Source of the DNA: CAJBLF01 sp964418415
GTDB taxonomy: Bacteria; Patescibacteriota; Gracilibacteria; Absconditabacterales; Absconditicoccaceae
NCBI GenBank assembly: GCA_964418415.1
Contig: CAYQLB010000002.1
Coordinates: forward strand, 1 to 64,000
Direction: 5' to 3'
Length of the DNA: 64,000 nt
Part shown: piece after piece, positions 19,747-31,464 of the stretch
Layout: every line of letters begins with the position of its first letter
Position numbering within the stretch: position 1 is the first letter of the stretch
The notes under the pieces: generated by a model
Seen by the model: only the letters and a program-made list of their open reading frames with translations
What the model was told of the DNA's origin: nothing
Databases searched by the model: none
Translations under genes and position numbers: made by a program

Positions 19747-20376
19747 ATGACTAAGTCTATCAATGAAATCTTGGATAAAATGAACTATTTCGTCACTGGT
19801 GATGCGGCTACTTTTATTGGTACACATAATGTAAACGTCTACTTGGATAGATATACCAAAAGTGAATTGGTTATCAGGATAAAAAGATGAATATATGTGA
19901 CGAAGCATAGAGTAGAATACATCCAAAAACTTGCCAAGCGAACTTCTTATCTATCCTATTTGGCTACTAATGTTTTGCTCTCCCCAAGTTATCTATCGAC
20001 TACTTATGTTCTTTTCAAAAATAATGTACTGACAGAAAATGTCTATGCTATGACCTTGATAACTACCAAAAAGACTACTACAATCTCCAATCCATTTCAT
20101 CGTTTTGTGTATCAAAATATCCATACAGAGCTTTTTTGGGGATATGAAACCAAAAAAGATGGCGATTTTTTATATTTTGAGGCATATTTGGAAAAAGCGC
20201 TCTTGGATCGATTGTGGCTCAAAAAAGATCTGGTCTTGTCGCTTGCATATTTCAAAGAGCTGAGAATCAGGATAGAACTTATCAATTTCACTCGTCTCAA
20301 AAAATTTGTCAAAAGATATAATAAAAGAAAAATAGATACTGCATTTATTATTTTACAGCAGCTCAAATGATTATAG
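19747..20376 (+). CDS. AbiEi-like antitoxin/regulator of a type IV TA system
   Basis: A 209-aa protein directly upstream of, and overlapping by 10 nt, an AbiEii-type nucleotidyltransferase. AbiEi proteins have a winged-helix N-terminus and repress the operon. Here the N-terminus (SINEILDKMNYFVTGDAATFIGTH) is followed by RIKRGIYVT, with Gly as TGA, in the family position. A region with YLATNVLLSPSYLSTTYVL and a helical C-terminus (KKFVKRYNKRKIDTAF) complete the protein. Assignment leans on the operon partner as well as sequence. Start ATG 19747, stop TAG. Confidence 0.82.
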
Positions 20377-21185
20377 ATTTGATCCAGAAGCTTCTGGTCG
20401 ACCGTGGCGAGGTTCCAGATACTATCAAGATATGATATATCAAAGAGTTTCTGCAGTCAGAAGTCCTCAATTATATATATAGAAATACTGCATACAAAGA
20501 ACTTCTTTTTTATGGGGGGACGGCAATGAGATTCTTACTCTGATTACCTAGATTGTCTGAAGATTTGGATTTTGTCTGAGTATGATTTGATGATTTCTCG
20601 TGATTGGCGATCTGATTGCAGACATTTTTTCGTACACAAAAACAGATAGACGTGGATTATAAGATCCAGAAATTTAGAATAACACTCAAGTTTAGAAATT
20701 TTTTGGATAATTTTGGATTGCAGTATGGTAACTCTCATGATTTATATCTCAAGATAGAAATTTCTGATCATTTTGATTTTTGTCAGACAGCTACTATCAA
20801 ACATTATGCAGTGTCTTATCAGGATAAAAGTATGGTGATCAAAAGTTTGGATGCTTCTACGCTTTTTGCTACCAAGCTTAATGCAGTATTGTATAGACAG
20901 CGAGCCAAAAGAAATGCAGATGTGCAGAAATCAGTCAAGTGAAGGGATTTCTATGATTTATTTCGATATCTGCAGCACAATATCGTTCCCAATATCTGAT
21001 GTGTCAAAGATATTACTAGTTTGTGAGAACTTAAAAAGATGCTTCTACAAAAAGTACAAGATACGGATTTCTTAGAAGTCGCACTGGATATAAGAGACTT
21101 TCTTGATGATACCACGATGCTCGATTTTATCAAAGAGCATGGGAAAGCGTATGTGGCGGAGAAGGTCGGAGAGTGGAAAGAGTAA
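20367..21185 (+). CDS. AbiEii-like nucleotidyltransferase toxin
   Basis: The 272-aa product has the nucleotidyltransferase motif YGGTAMRFLLGLPR (49-62) and SEDLDF (64-69), then KGRDFYDLFRYL (about 191-202). These match the AbiEii/MenT family, whose members nucleotidylate tRNA or other targets and block growth. TGA codons encode conserved or loop glycines (LLGLPR, KGRDF). The ATG overlaps the end of the AbiEi-like gene (ATGATTATAG), showing translational coupling. It is the toxin of a type IV pair that can protect against phage. A second such pair is at 32530-33793. Confidence 0.9.
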
Positions 21186-21215
21186 GTGTTGGTTGTTTTA
21201 AATGAATAATGAATT

Positions 21216-22142
21216 ATGTTGATGTCAAAAATATTAGTTATAGGAGATGTTATGCTGGATAAATATTCTTATGGATCAGTCAAAAGGCTTAATCCTGAAT
21301 GACCAAATCCATTAGTGAATATTGAGCGTGAAGAATATAAACTTGGATGAGCCGCTAATGTTGCTGCAAATATTTCCAGTCTTTCTGGTGAAGTTGAATT
21401 GATAGGAATAATAGGAAATGATGATCATGGCAAAAAATTCGAAAATTTGTGTCAGGAAAATCGTATCAATTTCCATCCTATATTTTTTTGAATACCTACA
21501 ATCACTAAACAAAGATTCATTGAAAATACGTATCAACAACAGCTTTTGAGAGTAGATTATGAACAAAAGCATATGCTGTCTCAGGAAGATAATAATCAGA
21601 TTATCGGATTGATCGAACAGTTCAGCCCTCAATATATCATTTTTTCTGATTATAATAAATGAATTATAAACAAGGATCTTGTAGATGGAGTGAAATTGTA
21701 TGCTAAGGGTACTGGTGCGAAGATCTTAGTTGATGCTAAGCCGAACAATCTTAAATATTTCGAATGAATATATCTGCTCAAACCGAATTTCAAGGAATTC
21801 CGCCAGATGATAGGGAATGAGGAATTACCGAATACTGATGAATCTATCAAAGAATATGGGATACCATTTGTTGCTAAACATATGATCAATCTCGTCATTA
21901 CGAGATGAAATAAATGAGCTATGTTGATCACTGCTGATGGACAATTCTCTTCGCTTCCTACAGAGGCTAAACAGGTATTTGATGTGACATGAGCAGGTGA
22001 TACATTTTTGGCGGCTATCGTCTATGCTTTAGCTAATTGACAAGATTTGAAACATGCCATTGAACTTGGTAACAAAGCAAGCTGAATTGTTGTAGGAAAA
22101 CAAGGAACGGCTACAGTTACTTCAGAAGAGTTGGGACTTTAA
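21216..22142 (+). CDS. Heptose 7-phosphate kinase-like PfkB kinase (HldE N-domain/HldA)
   Basis: The 308-aa product is a ribokinase-fold sugar kinase of the RfaE/HldE type. It opens with KILVIGDVMLDKYSYGSVKR, then KLGGAANVAANI, and ends with the anion hole DVTGAGDTF (about 256-264). The Gly in DVTG is a TGA codon. There is no nucleotidyltransferase domain, so it corresponds to HldA, phosphorylating D-glycero-D-manno-heptose 7-phosphate. The next gene is GmhA, which makes that substrate. Start ATG 21216 or 21222. The heptose substrate is inferred from the neighbour. Confidence 0.88.
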
Positions 22143-22159
22143 TTCTTAATCATATCTCT

Positions 22160-22732
22160 ATGGATCTAAAAAAATATTTTTATGAGTCTGCTGATGTTAA
22201 AAAAGATTTTATCGATCATCATGCAGACGATTTGCAACGTGTTATTGAGACATGTATTGATTGTTTTAAACGTTGAAATACGATACTCATAGCTGGAAAC
22301 TGATGAAGCGCTGCTGATGCACAGCATCGAGCTGCAGAATTTATGGGAAGATATAAACTTGAAAGAACTCCGCTTCCTTCGGTAGCTTTGACTACGGATA
22401 CTTCTAATTTAACTGCAGTAGCAAATGATTATAGTTTCGATGATGTCTTTTCTAGGCAGGTTGAATGACTCGGTAAAGCAGGAGATATTTTTATCGGCAT
22501 CTCTACTAGTGGAAATTCTACTAATGTCATCAAGGCTATAGAAGTCTGTAAGAAAAAATCAATAACAACCATAGCGCTTCTCGGTAAGTGAGGATGAAAA
22601 ATCAAAGACATGGTAGATATTGCTCTTGTAGTACCTTCTGACAATACACCAAGAATCCAAGAATGTCATCAGACTATGTATCATACTATCTGTGAAGAAG
22701 TTGAGCTTATAATGAAAAACGTATGAATGTAA
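22160..22732 (+). CDS. gmhA: Phosphoheptose isomerase GmhA
   Basis: Converts sedoheptulose 7-phosphate to heptose 7-phosphate, the first step of ADP-heptose synthesis. The 190-aa length is standard. SIS-domain motifs are AGNGGSAADAQHRAAEF (about 45-61), where the adjacent glycines are two consecutive TGA codons at 22301-22306, then STSGNSTNVIKAI and zinc-ligand residues in TPRIQECHQTMYHTICE. It lies 17 nt after the kinase gene and overlaps the following glycosyltransferase by 10 nt. Confidence 0.94.
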
Positions 22733-23865
22733 AAATCCTAAGATTTATAGACAGATATGTATTCGGATTATTTATCCTTATATTTTTCTGGTCGAAATAC
22801 TTTTTTGTAGGACAAAAAAAACATATCATTCATCATCCAAAGAAAATTCTTGTCATTCGTTTGTGGGCTTTGGGTAGTTCATTACTTACTTTTCCTATGA
22901 TTAAGCAATTGCAGGATCATTATGGAAAAGATGTTCAATATGATCTTCTCGCGACATCAAGAAATATCGGAGTTTTCAAAAATCAATGATATTTTCATCA
23001 GATATATAATCTTTTTTCTTTGAAAGGTGCTTTGAAAATAATTTTTAGTTTCAAAAAATATGATATAGTCATCGATGCGGAGGAATATTTTCATATATCC
23101 AGCTTGATAAGTTTTCGAGTAGGGAAAGTCTCTGTCGGATATTGAAATCTCATGATCAGAAAACTAGCATATACATTTTTTTATCACTATTCTGAGAAAC
23201 AACATAATCTCATAAACTGTCTTTCTTTGCTGACTCCTTTATGAATCCACATATGTACTCCTGAAACTATGGAATCCTTAAAATATGAGCACAAGAACAC
23301 TATCAAAGTCGATGAGTTTATGCAAAAATTCATCTGAAAAAAAATTATCTGCTTTCATACATGATGAGCAGAAACTTCTCCTGATAGATTTCGATCAAAT
23401 GATAACTGGATCTCTCTCATAGAACACATCTCCAAGATATATTGAGACAGCGTCGTTATTTTTCTTTCCGGTACTGAGTTCGAGAATAAATGAATACAAG
23501 AAATTATGAAAAAAATATCTCATGATGTCAAACAGCATGTTGTTTCGCTCTGTGGGATGTTCAATCTTTTTGAGTTTGCATATTTACTCACTAAATGCGA
23601 TTTGATGATATCAAACGACACCGGTCCTATGCATTTGGCTGCCGCTATGTGAACCAAAACTATAGGTCTCTTCGGTCCAAATCTACCTCAAATCTTCGGT
23701 CCATGGCCATTGAGTAAGAATGTGTGATTGTATAAATGAAATGGAAAAATATACACCAAACCACATTTAGGAATATTCAAAAAAGATATATCTGATTTAA
23801 TCAATAAAATCACTCCAGAAGATATTTTATTTGTTATATCAAAACTTTTTCTCTATGACAAATAA
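22723..23865 (+). CDS. Glycosyltransferase family 9 (heptosyltransferase-like)
   Basis: The 380-aa product starts with a hydrophobic anchor (about 14-28) and then KKILVIRLWALGSSLLTFPMI, the GT9 N-terminal Rossmann motif. The C-terminal domain has CFHTGGAETSPDRF and SNDTGPMHLAAAMGTKTIGL, the GT9 nucleotide-sugar site. GT9 enzymes of the WaaC/WaaF type transfer heptose from ADP-heptose, which fits the two preceding heptose genes. The ATG overlaps gmhA by 10 nt. The acceptor is unknown; with no LPS genes seen, an S-layer or other surface glycan is a possibility. Confidence 0.9.
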
Positions 23866-25066
23866 GATAAAAATCATTATGATTAAGATATTATGATATC
23901 TGTCTGTGAAGATAGGTCAGCTTTTTTTCTTATTCAAAAGAAGGAAAACATATGTGTCTTCACAGGTAAAAAAAATAATCATCAATAGATCTGATAGAAT
24001 AGGAGATGCTGTTATCACCAAACCATTTTTGGATATTTTGATAGAATATTTAAAAGGACGTTGATTTACTGGAACATATACCTTGTTGGTATCAGATATT
24101 AATAAACATATTTTCAAGGATTTTGTGGGAGAAATAGAAATTGTTCATAAGGATCTTGGACAATATGATAGTAATGTCTTTCAACTGGTTTGAAAAAATA
24201 TAGTTCAATGGATAGCTTGTTTGAGACAAAAATTGAAAAATAAAAAACATAAATATACAACGTTGATGATAGATCTTGTATGAGATATGTGAACTATCTA
24301 TGCTCAACTCAAAAAAGAATCGATAGATGTTGTTTCGTGTAATTTACGTCTATGAAGTATAATCCTTGATAACTGGATTGTTGATTCTTTTGTAACATTA
24401 AACCATAAGAATCTTTTGGAAACCTATATAGATCTCATAGAAAATACGTTTGTTGCTAAATGAACATTCAGAAAATTTGTTTACGATCATATAGCTGTTT
24501 TTTATTCAGAATATCTTCAAAATAAATCTACGAAAAAAGACTGATTGCTTATCTTCGTCGGAACTAAATCGTTTAGAAATCTTTCTTTACAGAAACGAGA
24601 GAAAATCATACTCCATTTTTCTCAATATTCCAATCAAAAAATTGTGGTAATAGACGATAATACTAATGAGTATTATAATTATCTTATCGAAAAGAGTTTT
24701 CCTGATAATGTCCGTATATTGAAAAATACTTTTTCTTTGGATGAATTTAAAACTTTTGCTAGCAAATTTCAATGGATATTGTGAGTTGATGGGTGAGGTA
24801 TGAACTATATCAGAAATTTAACCAATAATATAACGATATATACTATAGGTAATTATAAAATTCGACATTTATTTTCAGGAAATAAACAATATCAAGAAAC
24901 TACTTTATGAAACAATTGGATTATGGGAAAAGCAGTCTTGGATATCGGCATAACGAATATCTATGTAGCAAAAAACTCTTTCTGGCTACCATCATTTGAT
25001 TTAGAATTACCAAAAAAGATGTTTGATGACTTAAAAATATCTAAATTACTATTGTTTAGAGAATAG
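23855..25066 (+). CDS. Second GT9-like glycosyltransferase
   Basis: This 403-aa protein overlaps the previous gene by 11 nt. After a basic/hydrophobic N-terminus it has KKIIINRSDRIGDAVITKPFLD, the GT9 motif. The C-terminal domain is diverged, with ILGVDGGGMNYIRNLTNNITIYTI in place of the usual TGPMH region. It may therefore have a different donor or be a paralogue with changed specificity. An in-frame ATG at 23879 is an alternative start. Its end overlaps the convergent FkbM gene by 18 nt. Confidence 0.82.
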
Positions 25067-25909
25067 CCAATTCATTCAATCTATTCTTGTTTCTTTGTAT
25101 CATAAATCTTTCATTAATTTCATTGTTTCGTTCTTGTTTTTGTTATCCTCAAATATTTCTACAATAATATCTATATTTCTAAATTTATTTAATATCTCTT
25201 GCATTCATTTTAATACCTCTAATTCATATCATTCTACATCAATTATTATTAGTCTAGTATTGTATATTTCTTCGTCTGATAATAGTTTGGATTGATCTAA
25301 TCTTTTTACTGGTACATTAATTATTTTTCATAGTCCACTGTATTTAATGTTCTCATTTATTACATGTGATCATCCGTCATGCTGTTCTAAATATTCAAAT
25401 TGTAAATTTCAATCCTTAACTCAAAGTCAAATATTATGTGTTTTTATTTTTTTCTCTAAATTCGAGAGAGTTATATTGCGTCTTAAAGTGTGATAGGTAT
25501 TTGGAGATGGCTCAAAAGCTATTACATTGTAATTATAATTTTTTGCTAATTCTATTGCCCATCTTCAAACATGTGATCAAATATTAATAAAAATATTATT
25601 GGTATTTTTACTATTTTTTTTTGAATTATTAATAATTATTCTTTGTAAATCTGGTTCGTAGTTTTTTTGCATAACAAACCGTTGATTGGCTGTAGTACCT
25701 ACAAATTTTCCAAATGGAGTATCGAATATAAAATCTTTTTTAACCCAATTAGCTATAGCATAATATAGCTTTTCTGTTTTTGGAACATATATTTTTATAA
25801 TATTAAAAAATCATAATATTATCATTCTTATCATAAAATTTATATTTTTAGTAAACTGCCAATAGTCACTAAAAAGCCTTAAATATCTCTTTAAATTGTT
25901 GTTTTTCAT
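25049..25909 (-). CDS. FkbM family methyltransferase
   Basis: A 286-aa SAM-dependent methyltransferase. Motif I is NIFINIGSHVGRWAIELA (about 102-119, Gly as TGA). VIAFEPSPNTYHTLRRNI follows (about 124-142). The FkbM C-terminal signature is LIIIDVEGYELEVLKGM (about 224-240). FkbM enzymes O-methylate sugars or other small substrates, which fits its place in a glycan locus. The N-terminal 90 residues are basic and aromatic. Confidence 0.9.
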
Positions 25910-25923
25910 GTTAATATTCTATA

Positions 25924-26979
25924 TTATTCTAAAATTTTTCATATTTTTTCTATTGTTCTTCCCCGTGAATACATTTTAACTCTATTTGATCATTTTTCTA
26001 TTTGATTATTATATTCTATTGTATTTCATAGTAAATGTTTTAAATGTGTAATAATCTCTTTGCTATCTAAATGTTCAAATGGTATTCATGCATCATCAAA
26101 TATTTCTGGCAGGCAAAAACGATTGTAATATAAAACTGGTGTGTGATAAAATGCTAATTCTAATGGTATAAAACCAAATCATTCGCCATCGGAAATATAT
26201 ATAGCTGCTCTTGCTTCAGAAAAAAGCTGTTCTCTCTCCTTTTCAGTACACCATTTAGTGATGTTATAAATTCTATAATCTCAAAAATCTTTTACTGGAG
26301 CTTTCCAAAATACAATTGATTCTACTATTCATTGATCTAATATATCTTTGGCTAATTTTTTTAAAAAATCAGCATATGTGTGATTATACGAGGGAAAAAT
26401 TACATATTTTTTTTCCCCGTAATTTTCATGATATCTTTTTAGATGATCCATTCATCGGTTAGCTACGGTAATGTCTTTTTCCTTTTTTTTGAAAAAATGG
26501 ATAATTTGTTGTTTGGTATATTTTGAAGGACAAATAATCTTGTCGTATAATTTAGCTAAAAACTTGTCTATATTCAGGAAAAAATAGAAAAATGCTGGAT
26601 AATTTTTAATTCAGAAGAAATATTTTGCATTCCATCATGTATATCTTTGCTGATTATCTAAATCATGTACCACAGCTGTATATTTGCATGCCTTAAAGAT
26701 TGGGACAATCTGATCAAATGACAAAAAACTCTCAATCTTATATTTCTTTAATAAAAAATACTGATAAAATAATCTATAAAAGTAATATGTTTGTTTACTT
26801 ATAATCACATGTATATTTGGTTTTTTAAATTCTTTTGGTAAAGTAATATCTCTATTGCTCAATAAGAAAAAATTATAATTATCGTTTTTGAGTAATCCGT
26901 GTAAAATATTGTTTGTAACAACTCAATATCCAGAAAATTTATCATAATGGGAAATATCTATACCGATGTTTTTTTTCAT
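25924..26979 (-). CDS. Glycosyltransferase family 4
   Basis: The 351-aa product has the GT-B fold layout. The N-terminus KKNIGIDISHYDKFSGYGVVTNNI includes the GxG acceptor loop, with Gly as TGA. TAVVHDLDNQQRYTGW and IICPSKYTKQQI follow. The donor site is AAIYISDGEGFGFIPLELAFYHTPVL (about 275-300), the EGFGxxxLE signature of GT4 enzymes. It is cytoplasmic and transfers a sugar in the surface-glycan pathway. Its start overlaps the upstream methyltransferase by 41 nt. Confidence 0.92.
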
Positions 26980-27508
26980 TTTTTTTAATTCTTATTAAAT
27001 AATGTATTTCTGAAGAGGGAAATATGTATGAGAAAAATCTTTCATATAATTTGGGGAATAGATTAATGAAAAAATCTGGAATGATATTTATTATTTTTGA
27101 TTTCATAAAAGAGTCAGCGTTTGATAAAAAATGAATCCTATATTTTTCTACTTTAAAATTTCATAATAAAGAAAATGAATTCGGATGAAATCCTGAAAAT
27201 GTGTTTGTATTAAATCATCTGAGATGAGTTGGATCTCACCATAAATTTGGACTGGAATGGTAGGGGACTATTACTTTTATTTGACATCAATTTTTTCCTA
27301 TTCTCACCATTTCAGTCATCACTTTGGGTAAGTTATGAACGTGTTCTAATACCATGTTTGTGTATATTTCATCGAAATAATTATCTGGGAAGGGATATGG
27401 TACTTTCTCTATATTATGTACTACATCTACTCATAGCCCGGAAACTATATCCAAATTTATATATCATTTTTTTATATCCATACCACAACCTAAATTTAAT
27501 TTTTTCAT
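26939..27508 (-). CDS. Class I SAM-dependent methyltransferase
   Basis: A 189-aa protein starting MKKLNLGCGMDIKKGYINLD, the glycine-rich SAM motif I typical of glycan-locus methyltransferases. IEKVPYPFPDNYFDEIYTNMVLEHV (about 38-62) is the post-motif region of Methyltransf_11 proteins. GDPTHLRGFNTNTF follows. TGA glycines join two frames that standard code would split. The C-terminus overlaps the GT4 gene. The substrate is unknown; it may modify a sugar or lipid-linked glycan. Confidence 0.85.
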
Positions 27509-27550
27509 TTACATATAAAATATAAGATAAATCTTGTAATGTGATTGTGT

Positions 27551-28879
27551 TTAGTTTTTTGTTGAGAATAGTCAATTAATTATATAATAGATTAATTTAC
27601 CTAATATTAGAATAAAAACTATTAAGAATGCTGATATTGATAAAAGTAATGAAATTATATTTTTTATTGTTCTTATTTTATAATGATTGTAAAAAAAATA
27701 TATATTTGTCTTACTTTCTTTTAAATTAAATTCATTGATTATAATAGCTTTTTTGGATAAAATTAAGATTGGATATAATGGTGAATTGATATTTGGTACG
27801 ATAATTCATTTTTTAAAAAAGTTCAATATTCTCTTAGATCATTGTATCTTATCTAGATCGTGTTGAGAAAATTCATTTGAGACATATAAATCTTTTGTAT
27901 AATCAGAAAGCTTATCTATAGGTATATCTATCTCCTTCACTGTTGATGGTATTGGTATTTTTATTTTTGATAGTATATTCATTCTTTCTAAAGATAATCC
28001 TAATTTCCTATGGGCAAAGAGAAAATCCTTGATAGCATAGAATAGTACTATTATGATGCTATCTGATTGTTCAAAAAATAATTTAGAAAATCCTTGTCGA
28101 ATATACATAAAAAGTGTTAAAAATGTTTTTAATAATATCTTTTTTGATTTTTTTACGCTCCAAAACATATTTCTCCGTGCAAAGTATATCCATCGTGCAT
28201 TTCGATTGTTCTTTTTGAGATAAGGATGTAGATGTCTTTTGCTGATAATGATCTTTTTGTATCAGTATTTTTTAATAGATTCTTCTATCCTTGGTACTCG
28301 TTCTCCATCTCATCCTCTTGTGAAAAATCTTGGATCTACGATTCCACATATTTTTAAAAAATCTATTGGATAACATGCGAATTGTACATGTCGAGAATGC
28401 ACATATTCATCATTTATACGTGGATATATGAATCCTATTGACTTTTTGTTCATTGCCTGATATACATCAGAAAAAGTCTGATTATCTAAGAAAATGATAT
28501 CATCTTCGACGATAAAAACATATTCGTATCCATTTTTGATTGTGTATTCTAATCATATTCCGTATCAACCGTCTGTTCATAAATTCGCTATGGGCGAAAG
28601 GACGATAATATTATCATTCAACAATTCTTTTTTGAAATCTGTTTCTCTATACGGAGAATTATTAATGATTAAAAGATCGAACTCATCACGGCATTTTTCT
28701 TTCGATAGATATTCCGATAGGATCTTTATATTGTCCAATGAAGAATAGAAAAGGCAGATTATCGCTGTCTTGTTCTGTTTTCTGTATCTTATTTTTTTCT
28801 CTTTTTTTAGAAATTCTTCTCGGTTTTTTCGTCTCAACGCTCATTGTTCGTGTTCTAATATATATTCGGGATATTTCAT
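27551..28879 (-). CDS. Glycosyltransferase family 2-like with C-terminal membrane segments
   Basis: The 442-aa product has a GT-A start (TAIICLFYSSLDNIKILSEYLS, then LLIINNSPYRETDF) and a DxD-like metal site in VFIVEDDIIFLDNQ (about 125-138). RFFTRGGDGERVPRIEESI is the acceptor-side region. The C-terminal 160 residues include helices and a strong membrane segment near the end (about 415-435), so it is probably membrane-anchored. It likely adds a sugar in the surface-glycan pathway. Confidence 0.85.
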
Positions 28880-28884
28880 ATATG

Positions 28885-29748
28885 TTATTTTGTTAAGATA
28901 AATCAAATTTGATTGGTACTTCAGACTATTGTTGCATATATCCTATAAAGCAGAAAGTAAAACCGCATGATCCTATATATTTTCTTTCCTTGATCTTTCA
29001 TCTTCCATAGATAACCTGGCCGCATCGTTCATTGGCTCAGATATTTACTTTTTTTTATATTAAATCAGCATTTCTTAAATAAGAGTGTGGCGCTTTTTTT
29101 TGTATGTACGATTACATGTCTTGGAATATCCCTTTCCACTGCATACGGTCAGAAGTATCTTGCAGACATACAATCGACGTTTGGAGTCTTCACAATTACT
29201 TTACCTCATTTTTTCAGTAGGCTGTATATTTTTTTGAATGATCATTCTGGATCTTCCATATGCTCCATGACATGAGAAAGATAGATCACATCAAATTTTA
29301 GTTTCCCGAAATCCACTTCAGAGATATTAGGTCCATAGAAAATATTTCACTTTCTATTTTTTTCTCCTATTTCAAAACCATATGCTTTCCATCATTTTTT
29401 TTCCATAGTCTTGAGATTGAATCCATCTCCGCATCCTACATCCAGAAAATATTTCCCATTTCATGCTTCTGTGGGAATATCAAATGTATGTCCTCTTAGT
29501 ATATTTCTAATAAATTTCATGATTGCTTCTTTCATGGGTTTCTTATTCGTCATGATATTATAGCTATAATAATCTGATGGATACCAGGACATGATTTCTC
29601 TTTTTGTAGGTAAGGGATCTATCATTTCTCCTCCACATTTGTGACATTTTACAATGGTATATATCTTATCTGAAGAATGATGCATATAGTCCTTTCCAGA
29701 TAAAATTTTTTTATATTCTCCTCAACAAATAAAACATTTTCCTGTCAT
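28885..29748 (-). CDS. Methyltransferase with N-terminal zinc ribbon
   Basis: A 287-aa protein. CFIC (residues 5-8) and CHKCGG (about 37-42) form a zinc ribbon, common in sugar C-methyltransferase-like proteins of glycan loci. SAM motif I is FLDVGCGDGFNLKTM (about 98-112). HVMEHMEDPEGSFKKI and VKTPNVDCMSARYFG follow. TGA codons encode Gly in CGGEYKK, EAGNGK and KGGKVIV. It belongs to the type 11 class I methyltransferases. The coding start is 5 nt from the preceding GT2 gene's start region (minus strand order). Confidence 0.88.
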
Positions 29749-29780
29749 TACATATATTATAATATAAAGAATTTCTGATT

Positions 29781-31304
29781 TTATTTTCTTAATGTCTGTA
29801 TTTCTTTTTTTATCAATAATATATTCCTATAATTTATTGCTCAAATAGATATATAATATATAACACTAATTACTACTAAATAAAGCAGGTTTTTGTATCT
29901 ATATACATCTTCTAGAATGAATAGGCTATCTTTGTAATAATATATTATTATACATAATAATCATATGTATGTGATATTTTTGATTAAGTATCCTCGATCA
30001 AAATCGATTTCCTTGTTTTTGTCTATAATCTTATAACTCATATAAAACAACATAATCCACGATATCATAGTCGCCGCTATGACACCTATGACTCACCGCA
30101 TTTGGATGAATATCAGATTGAGTATAATATTAGACAACAAAGCTATCCCTATTATTTTTGCTCTCGCTTTTACTTTGCCCATCCCTGCTAAAAGACTGAA
30201 ATTTATACTAAAAAGAACATAGAATATAAGAAATCATGCTGAATAGCTTAATAATTGACCTGAGTATATAAATTTCTGCCCAAATAGTATTGTAGCTATC
30301 TCTGGTCCAAGTACTATAAATAGTCCAGAAACACTTATTGCAAACACAGAAAAATATTTATAGAGCATATTTTTGAGCTCCTTCAGTTTTTCGTGTTCTT
30401 TCTTTTCTATGAGTTCTGTGGTTAGTGGAAAGAGATATCAGAGGAGAGGACCTGTTAATATACTAAAAGAGAATATCAGACTTAGATAGTTTGCATAATA
30501 TCATGCTTTTTCTGCTCCCAAAAAATAGATGACAAATTGCTGATCTATTTGTCAGAGTAAATAAATAACATTGATTCAAATGAAAATTCGGAAAGCATAT
30601 TGTACCTGTGTTTTTATTAATGATTTTTCTCGTTGTAATGCTCATTTTTGTAAAGTATATCCATATTTTTTCCAAAAGAGTATTCCTGATATAAATAACG
30701 ATATCCCCAATCAAATAATCCCTGCTCGAGTAAAATTAGTTATATTTAAGCTTCCCAATAGAAAAAAAATAAGAGTAAATATAAGCGCAGTATATCCTCT
30801 TATACCTTCCATTAGTTTGTATTGTATAACGTCTTGAAATGCTATATAGATAGAAAAAAGTACATTATAGAAATTTATTCCCAAAAAATACAGGCAGAAT
30901 ATTTTGATTATATGTACTGATTCTGGTGAATGGAAATAATGGGTTCCTAAATAATTCGCTCCAAAAAACAAGAGGAGCGCAATAATTATACCTGTTATAG
31001 CTTGTATGATTATGGTGAAGTAAATGCTCAATTTGAAAGCATTATATTTTTTTTGTATCCGATATTTTGGAAGGTGATATTGAAGTGCTTCGGTAAGTCC
31101 AAGATCGTGGTAAGCTGATAGAATTCCCATCAACCCCATAATACTATAGATTATTCCCACATCAGCAACGCTTACACTATTGGACACGAGAACTCTGATA
31201 AAATATCCTGTAGGTGCGATCAATATCGTGAAAAAATATAACCAGAATCATTTTTTGATTAATTTTTGTCCTAATGGCTGATCTGCAAGTAATTCTCACT
31301 CCAT
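29781..31304 (-). CDS. Wzx-like polysaccharide flippase
   Basis: A 507-aa integral membrane protein with about 12-14 hydrophobic segments. The N-terminus (QKLIKKGFWLYFFTILIAPTGYFIRVLVSN) and SVADVGIIYSIMGLMGIL resemble the PST/MATE-fold flippases that move lipid-linked sugars across the membrane. It is the only flippase in the 21-31 kb glycan cluster, so it probably exports the glycan assembled by the neighbouring transferases. TGA glycines occur throughout. The start ATG at 31304 precedes the first membrane segment. Confidence 0.88.
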
Positions 31305-31464
31305 ATTTCGAAACTTGATTAAAGATGAAAGATGAAAGATGTTTGTAATGTCTTATTATCTACTATTGTAATATACGATAGTCAATTCCAGCAAAATCCG
31401 ACATTATTCATTATTAATTATTCATTGTTTTTTATGAACTATAGGTAAGAAAAGCGGGGGATTA

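Noticed and set aside
25095..25295. Plus-strand Ser/Ile-rich ORF near 25.1 kb
   Set aside because: It is antisense to the FkbM methyltransferase, whose motifs are clear.
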